Source: Doryteuthis pealeii (Eukaryota; Mollusca; Cephalopoda; Myopsida; Loliginidae). From it: a stretch of 64,000 bases of DNA. The stretch is from contig CM042141.1 in NCBI GenBank assembly GCA_023376005.1, positions 99,266,097-99,330,096 of the forward strand. The letters run 5' to 3'. The notes under the pieces were generated by a model. The model saw only the letters and a list, made by a program, of their open reading frames with translations, did not search any database and was not told the origin of the DNA. Below, piece by piece: positions 56,316 to 64,000 of the stretch (positions are counted from its first letter, which is position 1; each line of letters starts with the position of its first letter). The position numbers and the translations under genes are program-made.

Positions 56316-57987
56316 CTCAAAAATTCAGATAGATATTCAAACTATTTGCATTAGAAAATTAATCAATAAATCAACCCTTTAAACATCACAGATTTTTTAT
56401 AAAAAAAAAAACATTTTTACAAATAAATAAAAAATCTTTCATCCATTATGACTAGAAAACTTAATTGAAATCATGAAACATTTTTTTGATTTGTTATTTT
56501 TCATTTTAAATATTTAAATTAAAAAAAAAAAAAACTGTTTCAGATTGAAATAATAAAATGATATTAAACCATTGATTTTTCAATATCAACACCAGGGAAT
56601 CATTTTTTGTTTTTGAGTTTTTTTCATAAGAAGGCAATTCTTGAAGAGGAAAAACAATAAAAAGATTTAAAAAAAAAACAAAAAAACTAATAAAACAACT
56701 TCCTTTTCCTTCAAAATGATTTGTCCAAATTTTTGACTGAACCGAAAATTAAATTTTACAAATGGTGGTCAGTCAGAAAAAACAGATAAATAAATAAATA
56801 AATAAATAAATAAAGCATCTAAATACAACAAAAACAAAAATTGAAGATTCCTTGCTTCAAAAGATTTTTAAAGAATATAACTGGGGTGGAAGGTGACGGA
56901 AAAGAAAGATTCAAAATTTATCTAAGCCAAAATATTTTGGGGGAATTTTGGTTAATTTGAATATTTATTCCTAGAATTACTATTTTCAAGGAAGCCATAT
57001 TTTTTTTTTTTTTAAAGATGGCCTCTTAATATTTTATGTCTATTTGGTTATATTTTTTTTAATTAAAAAAAAAAAACCATTTGCACTTTCCAATGGTTTT
57101 TTGTAAATGACAAATAATTTTGGATAACTTATAAGGAAAAATAAAGCAGTCAATTTGGTAAAATTTATTGACTTACTTTTTTTTGAAAAATTACTATTTT
57201 CTACAAAACCATTTTGTTTTGTTTTTTTTTAAAGATGGCAGCTTAACATTTTGTGTCTGTTTGGTCATTTTTTTTTAAATTAAAAATGGCAAATAATGTT
57301 GGATAACTTGTAAGGAAAAATAAAGCAGTCAGTTCAGTAAAAATTTATCAACTTACTTTTCTAAAAAAAGAAAAGAAAAGAAAAGAAAAACCAAAATGAA
57401 ATAAAAAACTTGAAAAATGAAAATAAAAAATTTATACTTTTTTTACAAAAGAAATTTACAGCAAAAATTAGTGAGTTTTTTTTTCTTTTTTTCTTTTTTT
57501 TTTCTGAATCAATCAATAACTGTAATTCTCTCCATTTGATAATAAATCCTATAAAAATGTGGATCTTCACTGATCTCCCAGCTATGTGACTGGGGGTGCC
57601 AAAAACAGCTCAGTGAGGAGGAAACCAAAAGAAATCAGTATTTAAAAAAAGAAAAAAAGAAAGTGTGATGAAAAACAAAAAAATGAACAAGTATATGTTA
57701 ACCCATTTGCAGGCAGCGCAACATTGTTTTGTCACCGTCGATACATTAGGCAGGGTTATGCTTTTTTTCTTTTTTTTTTCTTGTCATTTTTATCTGCCTG
57801 CAAGAGGGTCAGGTTAAATTGTTGTAAAGTTAAGTAGTCAATAAAGCACTGACAGTGTTAACTTAAGAAGTTTCCTCGGTAAATTTGAGCTTCAAGCTGT
57901 AAACGATGAGGAACACTCAAAATTTTTCTGCTGTATCGTCATGGGATTTGGTCAAGAAGAAATCTAATAAGTTTTGTTGTCCATCCA
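56316..57987. other. Probable C2CD5 3' flank or untranslated region
   Basis: Downstream of the C2CD5 stop on the - strand. Contents: (AAAT)n at 56,783-56,813 and a tandem duplication of about 215 bp (AAAGATGG..CTTAA.ATTTTGTGTCT at 57,014 and 57,232; AAGGAAAAATAAAGCAGTCA at 57,132 and 57,312). I could not place a poly-A site. Confidence 0.4.
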
Positions 57988-58173
57988 TCATGAGATGACA
58001 GGTGAATCGGATAAGGGTCGAGGGGTGCTGCTGCCACTGACACTTGGGTGAGCTGTTAAGTCCCCACGGCTGCCACCTGCAACGCCACAGCTGGTGTGAG
58101 ATAATTCTGGTGGCAGGTCAAACGAGTATAAAACACTGACCGCATCTCCACTCACATTTATAAGACATTGGCA
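57988..58173 (-). CDS. C2CD5: C2CD5, last coding exon
   Basis: After the acceptor TTCTATTTCAG (- strand) the phase 0 frame reads CQCLINVSGDAVSVLYSFDL and PPELSHTSCGVAGGSRGDLT, then AHPSVSGSSTPRPLSDSPVI, ending S-TGA. The (A/C)QCLINVSGDAV block directly after NP-x-KNQ is diagnostic for C2CD5 (CDP138), a C2-domain phosphoprotein linked to insulin-stimulated GLUT4 vesicle fusion in vertebrates. The Ser/Thr/Pro-rich end diverges from vertebrate tails, so an alternative last exon is possible. Confidence 0.88.
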   Translation of the reverse strand, partial: CQCLINVSGDAVSVLYSFDLPPELSHTSCGVAGGSRGDLTAHPSVSGSSTPRPLSDSPVIS

Positions 58174-58244
58174 CTGAAATAGAAACAAAAAAAAATATCA
58201 ACTCATTATTTTGTTTTAATGTGCGGATCAACTTTTGTGAATGT

Positions 58245-58680
58245 GGAGGCACTTGTGGTGTAATGGTTATTCTCAGAAGAAATGGAATCAGTGACCTGAG
58301 TTCAAATCCTAGCCTTTCTCATAACGCTAATACCCTTGGGAAAGGTATGAATCCAATTATTCTCTCTTCAGATATGAGGAAATAATAGGGCAGACTGCAC
58401 TCTTTAGCCTTGGTTAGTGTGGTATATTGGTTAATAAGAAACGGAAGCACCGTTTCGGACATCTTTCATTTGTGATAATAAAAAGGCGGAAGTAGTTACT
58501 CCACCAGATTATGTACAACTGGATTACTTGTTGTGTTCTTTATTCGATAAACAAGCTGTGACAGTTAGGCAACCAATCTAGGAAAAGGAAAACTCTGAAT
58601 TCAAACCTGTTAAAAGTCTGTTTAAGAAATTGACCTTGTGTCACATCCTGTTCGTGCAAAGGGGTCAGTAAATATATATT
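58245..58680 (+). repeat. tRNA-derived SINE, family C, split by an LTR insertion
   Basis: Head GGTGTAATGGTTATTCTCAG, B-box-like GAGTTCAAATCCTAG, body through CCTTGGTTAG at 58,417, then resuming GTTAGGCAACCAATCTAGG at 58,564. The 146 bp between belongs to the nested LTR. It is otherwise full length, about 290 bp. Confidence 0.8.
58418..58563 (+). mobile_element. Solo LTR nested in a SINE, with 5 bp target duplication
   Basis: It starts TGTGGTATATTGG and ends AACAAGCTGTGACA, so it has the canonical TG...CA ends. It is flanked by an exact GTTAG duplication (58,413-58,417 and 58,564-58,568). The SINE continues on either side, so the insertion boundaries are certain. At 146 bp it is a short LTR. 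No internal retroelement sequence is left. Confidence 0.85.
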
Positions 58681-59789
58681 AACCCTTGTGGGCTATTTAA
58701 TGTCAATTTTATTTTGTATATATGATTTTTAAGCGAATAGTTTGTAGTTAAATATTGGCTTAGTTTTATAAACTGGTAGAAATAATCTTCCCAGTGGATT
58801 TCTAGTACCCCCTGCCTCATACACATGCAAAGACACACCTTTTTTTTTTGGGGGGGGGGGTTGATTCAAATTGAAAACAACGACATGTGGTAACTGTTGT
58901 GCCACTGTACCTGTTGTGTACAGACATGAATCAAATGTTCAGAATTTTGATTCTGATTTCAGTTTTATTCTGTACAAACTGCATATGTGGTCTTTTACTT
59001 TAGTATTTATGACATGTATTTTGTTATTTACATTTTAACCTCTCACAGACCAAGTTAACAGGAAAAGAGAGAAAAAATCAGCTGTGACTGAAGAACACAC
59101 ACAGACCAAGTTAACAGAAGCTAACAAATGTAGGTAATAAAAAAGGAAGAAAAGTAGAAGACTCCTCCTAAAGGTTACAGTGTCAGCCCTAACCCCTTTT
59201 ATCTTGACCTCTCACAGAACAAGTTAACAGAAGCTATAATTATAATTTTTGATAAAAGTTAGTTTCATTCTAACCTTTTTTTTTTTTTTTAAATCCAACA
59301 CACACATACGAGCATGACACACACACAATATGCACACATACTACACACACATACACAACAATATAAACAGTAATAAAAAATTTAAAAAACCCCAACCCAG
59401 CTGTGCCTGGAGAACACAGACACAAACAAACAAACAAATTACTAAGGGTAGGCCAAACCTGGAATGATACCAAGACATTGTTGGATAGACACACATGAAC
59501 ACACACACACACACAGACTTACACATACACACATGATGACAGTCATAATGGACAGAACATAGCAGCAAACTAACAGCTTTGGACCTTCAGAAATCTTCTA
59601 ATGAAGAGATCTTTATCTCGAAATATTAAAAACAAATAAAAGGTAAACAAACAACATCATAGTTACCTCATTTTTCTTTACATTTGCATTGTGATAGCCT
59701 TCAAAACCAACCACCAAACCAATATAAACACAATGCTTCAAGCAAATTATAAAACTCTTTTATATATATGTATAATTATAATTCTACAA

Positions 59790-59791
59790 CA

Positions 59792-59835
<44 letters not shown>
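59790..59835. repeat. (TA)n microsatellite
   Basis: About 20 TA units immediately before the element with the hammerhead-like motif. Confidence 0.95.
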
Positions 59836-59837
<2 letters not shown>

Positions 59838-59994
59838 TGGGATGGTCACCGTTTCAGCTTTTGCTGGAACGGTGTACCAAAGGCATTTGTAACATATTCA
59901 CCTGACGATTGCCTCGCATGAAACCAATATGGTCGTGAATGTTCCTTTGTCACCAAATAAATAGATATGTAAAACCTTTATATATTTATTTTAT

Positions 59995-59998
<4 letters not shown>
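59836..59998 (+). mobile_element. Penelope-like terminal fragment
   Basis: A non-TA block of about 160 bp between two (TA)n tracts, containing GGTCACCGTTTCAGCTTTTG and the hammerhead-like motif below, followed by CACCAAATAAATAG. (TA)n borders and a hammerhead are typical of Penelope-like element ends. There is no coding sequence. Confidence 0.5.
59894..59942 (+). ncRNA. Candidate type I hammerhead ribozyme
   Basis: Order along the strand: stem I 5' ATTCAC (59,896-59,901), core CTGACGA (59,902-59,908), stem-loop II TTGCCTCGCAT, GAAA (59,920-59,923), short stem III CC-AATAT-GG closed by the A15.1-T16.1 pair, cleavage triplet GTC ending at 59,934, then stem I 3' GTGAAT (59,935-59,940). Stem I pairs perfectly over 6 bp and extends to 8 with a wobble. 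Stem III of only three pairs is as in Penelope and retrozyme hammerheads. Stem II is weak: TGC/GCA above a T-T mismatch where G-C is normal. Confidence 0.55.

Positions 59999-59999
<1 letters not shown>

Positions 60000-60047
<48 letters not shown>
60000..60047. repeat. (TA)n microsatellite
   Basis: About 23 TA units, about 70 bp from the C2CD5 exon. Confidence 0.95.
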
Positions 60048-60049
<2 letters not shown>

Positions 60050-60116
60050 TAATTCTCCAAAGAGAAAGATAATAGAAAAGACAGACTTAAAAAAGAAAAG
60101 AAAAGGAAAGGTGTAC

Positions 60117-60263
60117 CTGGTTTTTATGTGGATTGTTGAGAAGAATGCATTCATTCATTTTGTAGGCAACCATGGCATTACCACCTAATGCCCCAACATG
60201 GGCACGGACAATGGCTTTAACTTCAGATACAAAACTTTGCATAAATCCACAAGGACCTCCCAT
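60117..60263 (-). CDS. C2CD5: C2CD5, penultimate recognised exon
   Basis: An exact 147 bp (49-codon) phase 0 exon on the - strand, from TTTTTTAG to CAG|GTACAC. It reads MGGPCGFMQSFVSEVKAIVR and AHVGALGGNAMVAYKMNECI, then LLNNPHKNQ. The G-x(3)-F-x-(H/Q)-SF-x-EV..RAHV-x-ALGGNA-x-V-x-Y pattern is the conserved C-terminal domain of C2CD5 and cannot be confused with another family known to me. It joins exactly in frame to CQCLINVSGDAV at 58,173. Confidence 0.95.
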
Positions 60264-60419
60264 CTAAAAAACAAAAACAAAAAACAAAAAATTACAACAA
60301 CAATAACAAATAGGTCAAATAAAGAAAAGTAAATAATACAAAAAAGAACAGCATTAAAATCTATTATTTTGATTTTTTGGACTGCTGTCCTCATCTTAAT
60401 AAAAAATAAAAGCAAAATA

Positions 60420-60800
60420 AAAAAACACCCTCCGGGCGATGTAAAAATAGATTTTTGAAACATATTGCCTGAGGGGTGGGAGTAAAAAATTCAATGTCAG
60501 CGAGTTTCTACCCTAAGTAAGTAAAATCATCAAATTCATTAAAGGATTAAAAAATAAAACAATTTGAAATGTAAACTTTAAATATGTATTAAAATAAAAC
60601 TAACTATATATACATATATAATACCAGTCATGTATTTATTAAAACTTGTTTTAAAAAACAATGAAGACTGTCTAATGTTGCATGTTCAAATTTTGAGTGT
60701 ATTTATTCTATGTTATGACGATTTCGGGTAATGTGACATAAGCAGTGACATAGTTTTTGTTACAGACAAAAACCGGAAGCGAATCTCCATTATTAATAGA
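60420..60800 (+). repeat. Dispersed repeat E, diverged copy
   Basis: It starts CACCCTCCGGGCGATG and ends AAGCGAATCTCCATTATTAA, the two marks seen at the ends of the 24,175-24,725 copy. The middle is diverged. Confidence 0.45.
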
Positions 60801-60804
60801 TATA

Positions 60805-60865
60805 TAAAAACACGTTTTGGCTGTTGTAAATTGCAGCCTTCTTCAGGTGTACCTTGTCCATCCAA
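60805..60865 (-). mobile_element. Penelope-like foldback, single end
   Basis: On the - strand CACCTGAAGAAGGCTGCAAT then CAACAGCCAAAACGTG: the same CTGAAGA-stem-(G/A)AAAC signature as at 15.8, 55.9 and 56.2 kb, with a perfect GGCTG/CAGCC stem. Confidence 0.5.
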
Positions 60866-60930
60866 ACATAGCAATGATTCAAATTATTTTGAATAGGAAT
60901 TGAAGGATTTAAAAAGATTTCATTCAAATA

Positions 60931-61188
60931 ATGACGTCATTGTTTTTGTACACCCATCAAGATGAGAACTACACAAGGATTCTGGCTTACGTTAAAATCG
61001 TCTGCTCCCAGAAGATGCCAGGTCTCACTGTGGTTGGAATCCCTTTTGGGTTTGAGGATTTTGTACTAAAGAATAGACATCTAAAAAACAACAAAGTCTT
61101 GCTTATTTATTACAAACAAGAAATGAGCACAGACGATCCAGCTCGGAAGAAGTCAGCCCAAAGGAAAATGGCCAGCGACAAAGTACAA
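60931..61188 (+). CDS. Unidentified open frame with donor-like end
   Basis: An open frame on the strand opposite C2CD5 reads FLYTHQDENYTRILAYVKIV, CSQKMPGLTVVGIPFGFEDF and VLKNRHLKNNKVLLIYYKQE, then MSTDDPARKKSAQRKMASDK. It then meets CAA|GTAAGA at 61,189. Composition is protein-like, with varied residues, balanced charge and higher GC than the surroundings. I recognise no family. It may be an exon of a gene inside the C2CD5 intron, a captured exon or part of an unknown mobile element. No upstream or downstream partner exon was found. Confidence 0.4.
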
Positions 61189-61249
61189 GTAAGAGCCCAT
61201 CTCCTCACCTCTCTACTCACTCCTAATTATATACCCATTATGCTAGTGG

Positions 61250-61284
<35 letters not shown>

Positions 61285-61285
<1 letters not shown>

Positions 61286-61899
61286 GGTTGGTTTGGTTGG
61301 TTGGGTTTTACGGCATGTCAACCCCTTAGGTTATTTTATGCCGAATACTTCTATTGGTAAAAAAAAAATGTTTAATGCTAACAAAGTTTTGAAATAATTT
61401 CATTTTTCATAATTAATGGATAATACAATTTTGTTTATAAACTCATGTTTTCTATTTAACCCATAGATGGGACCCTAACAGGTACTACCACTCCGGGTCA
61501 GAGTGGACCAGGGAGCAATGATGATGAAGAGGTGCTCCACATTCCCCAAACCTCCAAAACTGGAACCTCACCATCAGATAGAGTTTAACATCATTCCCAG
61601 GACATGTAGACCCGCGGCCACCGCCTTCTAACACCCATATGATAAAAAGGGGTTGGGGATTGCCATAAGGGCAATAGGGTTGGGAAAATCATATAGGTGC
61701 TAGGGCTTGACATGACCAGCCGATTGATCGGAGGGGGCCTCTCCGACCGCCCGTCTAGCCTAAGTAAGGTTCTAAGTGAAGTGTTGCATGTCATGGACTG
61801 CTCATCCACGAAGACTCCATCCTTAAGCATCATGGGTCGCCCCATTGGGGGAGTCTTACCCCTCTGCAGAGGTGCATTCTAACGCCCCAGCTGACAGGG

Positions 61900-61905
<6 letters not shown>
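61285..61905 (+). repeat. Dispersed repeat D, near full length
   Basis: Head TTTTACGGCATGTCAACCCC, body GTCAGAGTGGACCAGGGAGC and GGTGCTCCACATTCCCCAAA, CTCACCATCAGATAGAGTTT, then ATATAGGTGCTAGGGCTTGA and the end GGGGGAGTCTTACCCCTCTG..TGACAGGGCTG. This is the longest copy and defines the family of about 620 bp. The end segment recurs at 63,893-63,990. Confidence 0.75.
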
Positions 61906-61937
<32 letters not shown>

Positions 61938-62006
61938 CATTTATGAACAACAAAAAGAAAAGAAAAGAAAAGAAAAAAAAGAAAGCATGAAGGAAAGAGA
62001 TCTTAC

Positions 62007-62132
62007 CTCCCTGACTGAAGTACTTTCTCTGATAAAAAAGAAATTATAACTTCCAAGGTAATGATCAATTTTTCCACCTGGGACGAATGACATGGGAATC
62101 AATTCTACTCCAAGTCTATGGCGAGGTATTGT
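62007..62132 (-). CDS. C2CD5: C2CD5, exon upstream of 60,263
   Basis: An exact 126 bp (42-codon) phase 0 exon on the - strand, from TTTTTGTAG to GGGAG|GTAAGA. It reads TIPRHRLGVELIPMSFVPGG and KIDHYLGSYNFFFIRESTSV, then RE. The P-R-x(2)-L-x-VELIP-(L/M)-SF-(I/V)-PGGKID-x-YLG..FFIRE-(T/S)-(T/S)-S-x-RE pattern is the conserved C2CD5 block that precedes GG-x(3)-F. It splices in frame to MGGPCGF at 60,263. The N-terminal C2 domain exons lie beyond the right edge of the window. Confidence 0.95.
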
Positions 62133-62195
62133 CTACAAAAAGAAGAAAACAAAGTTATCATTTATAACATAAAGATCCATTCATAACTATTAGGG

Positions 62196-62201
<6 letters not shown>

Positions 62202-62240
<39 letters not shown>
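62202..62240. repeat. (TA)n microsatellite
   Basis: About 19 TA units within the next upstream C2CD5 intron. Confidence 0.95.
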
Positions 62241-62241
<1 letters not shown>

Positions 62242-62662
62242 CTAAGTTTAAATTTCCTATTATCTTCCTAATATCTTCATATATATTAATTTAATGCTTC
62301 AAAAGAGTCCAGTAAAATCATTTTGTAAGCTTTCTAAGAAAGGGAACGTTTGGCCTAATATAAGCTATGAGTTGGCTGCTTATGAAATTTAACATACAAA
62401 TATATTTCAAACACTCTCATCTCTGTCTCTACACCCACTGAGAAACTAACATATATAACGAGGAGGTAATCAAGATATACATAGAGAGTGGGAAAGTGAT
62501 TTGCAGAATGTAAAATAAGAGATGGGTCAGTTTTTGATTTCATTGCAAATTATGACTAATTAGAACCACTTAAAATGGAATATTTTTCAAACATAATCCT
62601 AGAACTAAGGAATAATTTAGTATAATTTTCATGTCATTAAACTAAACAGTAAAAAAGTCTTT
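62241..62662 (-). other. C2CD5 intronic sequence, nothing recognised
   Basis: AT-rich. No exon with splice sites in a phase compatible with 62,132 was found between here and the window end. Confidence 0.4.
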
Positions 62663-63077
62663 GGGTAATTCCATGTCAAATCATCCAGAAAAAAGTAAAA
62701 TTGTCACCCACCCCCTTCATTTAAAAAAATGTTTTTTTCCAGGTTTGGACTATGTTAACATTAGACGATCCCCAAAATTTGAGTTTCCAATTTCAAAGAT
62801 TGGCAGAGTTATGTCGATTTTTAGCTCTCCAAATTTGGTGGGGTTGGCGTAAATAAATGGTGACTTTTTGTAATCTGAAAAGCTACAACATCAGTTAAAA
62901 TTTTGAAAATCAGAAATCATTAATAATTCAAGATTGGTTCGACATAACTCCGCCAATTTTTGGAAGCTCAAATTTTGGGAATTGGCTAACTTTATTATAA
63001 TCCACACTTGGATAAAATTTCAGAAAAATTGAAGGGGGTGGGTAACATGGCCTGGATGATTGGACAAGGAATTACCC
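62663..63077. mobile_element. Foldback element with GGGTAATTCC ends
   Basis: The left end GGGTAATTCCATGTCAAATC is mirrored by GGACAAGGAATTACCC on the right. Inner pairs include TTGGAGCTTCC-like text and CCAAAATTTGAG with CTCAAATTTTGG. It is about 415 bp with no coding frame. A right-hand fragment is at 20,870-21,125 and is carried in A2 and A3. Confidence 0.7.
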
Positions 63078-63183
63078 CTTCAGGAGACAAACATTGATTC
63101 ATTCAGCTTTAGTGTAATAATAATATATATATATGAAGTAGTCAAACAGTGTGTTTGAGAATGGCGAAGGCCGACAATTTGTG

Positions 63184-63355
63184 GGAGATTATGTGCTTAA
63201 TTAAAGTCATACCTAATTATGTTAATTAATTAAGTATAACTAAATGAATTAGTTTACGCTTTACATTTAAACTGATATGTACGCCTAATTCATTTAGTTA
63301 TAATTAATTAATTAACATAATTAGGTATGACTTTAATTAAGCACATAATCTCTCA
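63184..63355. mobile_element. Palindromic MITE, about 172 bp
   Basis: Arms of about 70 bp (63,184-63,253 and 63,285-63,355) are near-perfect inverses (GAGATTATGTGCTTAATTAA with its complement), with a spacer of about 30 bp, and (TA)n lies on both sides. The spacer TAGTTTACGCTTTACATTTA is the only unpaired part. Confidence 0.8.
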
Positions 63356-63734
63356 CAATATATATATATATTTATATATATATATATAGTGTTCAATTGT
63401 CGCTTTCACTTTTTTGTTACAGTGACATTAGTAATTTATCCAAGAGTGCTCAATTTTAACTAAATACATTATGTATTTTTTGGAATAGTTATTAATTTTA
63501 AACAGGAGAGATACTGGAATAGAACAGTGAAACACTATAAATTAGTGATATTAAATTCCTAAAATATAATTAGAATTAAACCTTAACTGTTTTCACTAGT
63601 TATTATTTATAATTAGAATTAAATTAAAAACAATATGGAGATGAAAATTAAGAAATAAATAAATGAATAGAATAAGCTGCATGTGGCAATAGAGAAAAAA
63701 ATATGAACTAACATAACGTTCAACCGTTATTATT

Positions 63735-63858
63735 GGAAAAGATGTTTATCTGAGTTTAACTAAGTAATGACATTAACTTAATCAAGTATAAGGTAGGGTC
63801 CTGAAGAGATCATTTAGATTAAAACCATGGTAGACCCATGACTCTTCTCCACTATTAC

Positions 63859-63880
<22 letters not shown>
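63735..63880. repeat. Dispersed repeat H, followed by (TA)n
   Basis: GAGTTTAACTAAGTAATGAC and ACCATGGTAGACCCATGACT match 40,415-40,510. The TA tract (63,858-63,891) follows directly, as a TA tract neighbours the other copy. Confidence 0.65.
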
Positions 63881-63892
<12 letters not shown>

Positions 63893-63893
<1 letters not shown>

Positions 63894-64000
63894 CCCAGGA
63901 CACCCATTTGGGGGGTGGGGCTGAGGAGGAGTCTTGCCCCCTCTTCAGGGGATATAATCAGCATATTCTAAGCCCTGCAGACAGGGCAATTTTAATACGT
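63893..64000 (+). repeat. Dispersed repeat D, 3' end, cut by window edge
   Basis: GGACACCCATTTGGGGGGTG, GAGTCTTGCCCCCTCTTCAG and CCTGCAGACAGGGCAA parallel the end of the 61,285-61,905 copy. Confidence 0.6.

Larger units (their letters stand above)
58174..60116 (-). other. C2CD5 intron
   Basis: Bounded by the donor CAG|GTACAC (- strand, 60,116) and the acceptor at 58,174. It contains a SINE with a nested solo LTR, (CA)n and (TA)n tracts, and the hammerhead-like element. The part 58,680-59,280 shows a threefold local repeat of CTCACAGACCAAGTTAACAG or variants, and nothing else recognised. Confidence 0.7.

Noticed and set aside
61591..61882. Open frames on both strands near 61.7 kb
   Set aside because: Both lie inside dispersed repeat D; the frames are not kept in the 42.4 kb copy.

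Overview
This is nuclear DNA from an animal: AT-rich, intron-rich and repeat-dense, with no prokaryotic or organellar character. Two multi-exon genes can be read by splicing phase and protein similarity. One on the + strand is the 3' part of an A1CF/RBM46/RBM47-family RNA-binding protein gene. One on the - strand is the last three recognised exons of C2CD5. The two genes are arranged tail to tail. The repeats are tRNA-derived SINEs, 5S rRNA-derived SINEs, RTE-like LINE ends, mariner/hAT MITEs and Penelope-like foldbacks. Together with (TA)n, (CA)n and poly-C tracts they suggest a lophotrochozoan, most likely a mollusc and possibly a cephalopod. That taxon is an inference, not a proof.

Layout. 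1-4.3 kb: repeats, including a near-perfect ~135 bp inverted repeat. 4.3-17.1 kb: four consecutive, phase-compatible A1CF-like exons (4302, 11871, 15428, 16946). The last two encode a DND1-type double-stranded RNA-binding domain. Their introns hold LINE ends, SINEs, a 65 bp minisatellite, a hAT element with a perfect 8 bp target duplication and a Tigger-like element. 18.6-37.4 kb: a large direct duplication. Unit A1 (about 18,596-26,490) is followed by a partial copy A2 (about 26,490-29,371, matching 21,094-23,990) and by a full copy A3 (about 29,372-37,440). Each full unit carries the next A1CF-like exon (25428 and 36380), and the two exon copies differ by two indels that change the C-terminus. 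39.7 kb: a final small exon in the same splice phase. 40-57.9 kb: repeat-filled intergenic DNA with a decayed mariner, 5S-derived SINEs and a cluster of mariner-type MITE ends. 58.0-62.1 kb: three C2CD5 exons on the - strand, with a candidate hammerhead ribozyme and an unidentified + strand reading frame in their introns. 62.2-64 kb: more foldback repeats.

How the genes relate: A1CF/RBM46/RBM47 proteins bind RNA through RRMs (the RRM exons would lie before the window) and a C-terminal dsRBD. C2CD5 is a calcium- and phospholipid-binding C2-domain protein linked to membrane trafficking. Nothing here suggests a shared pathway. The most notable observations are the A1-A2-A3 duplication (possibly an assembly artefact), the two alternative A1CF-like C-termini, the hammerhead-like motif at 59,894-59,942, the 5S-derived SINEs and the TTAGGG-bearing foldback.
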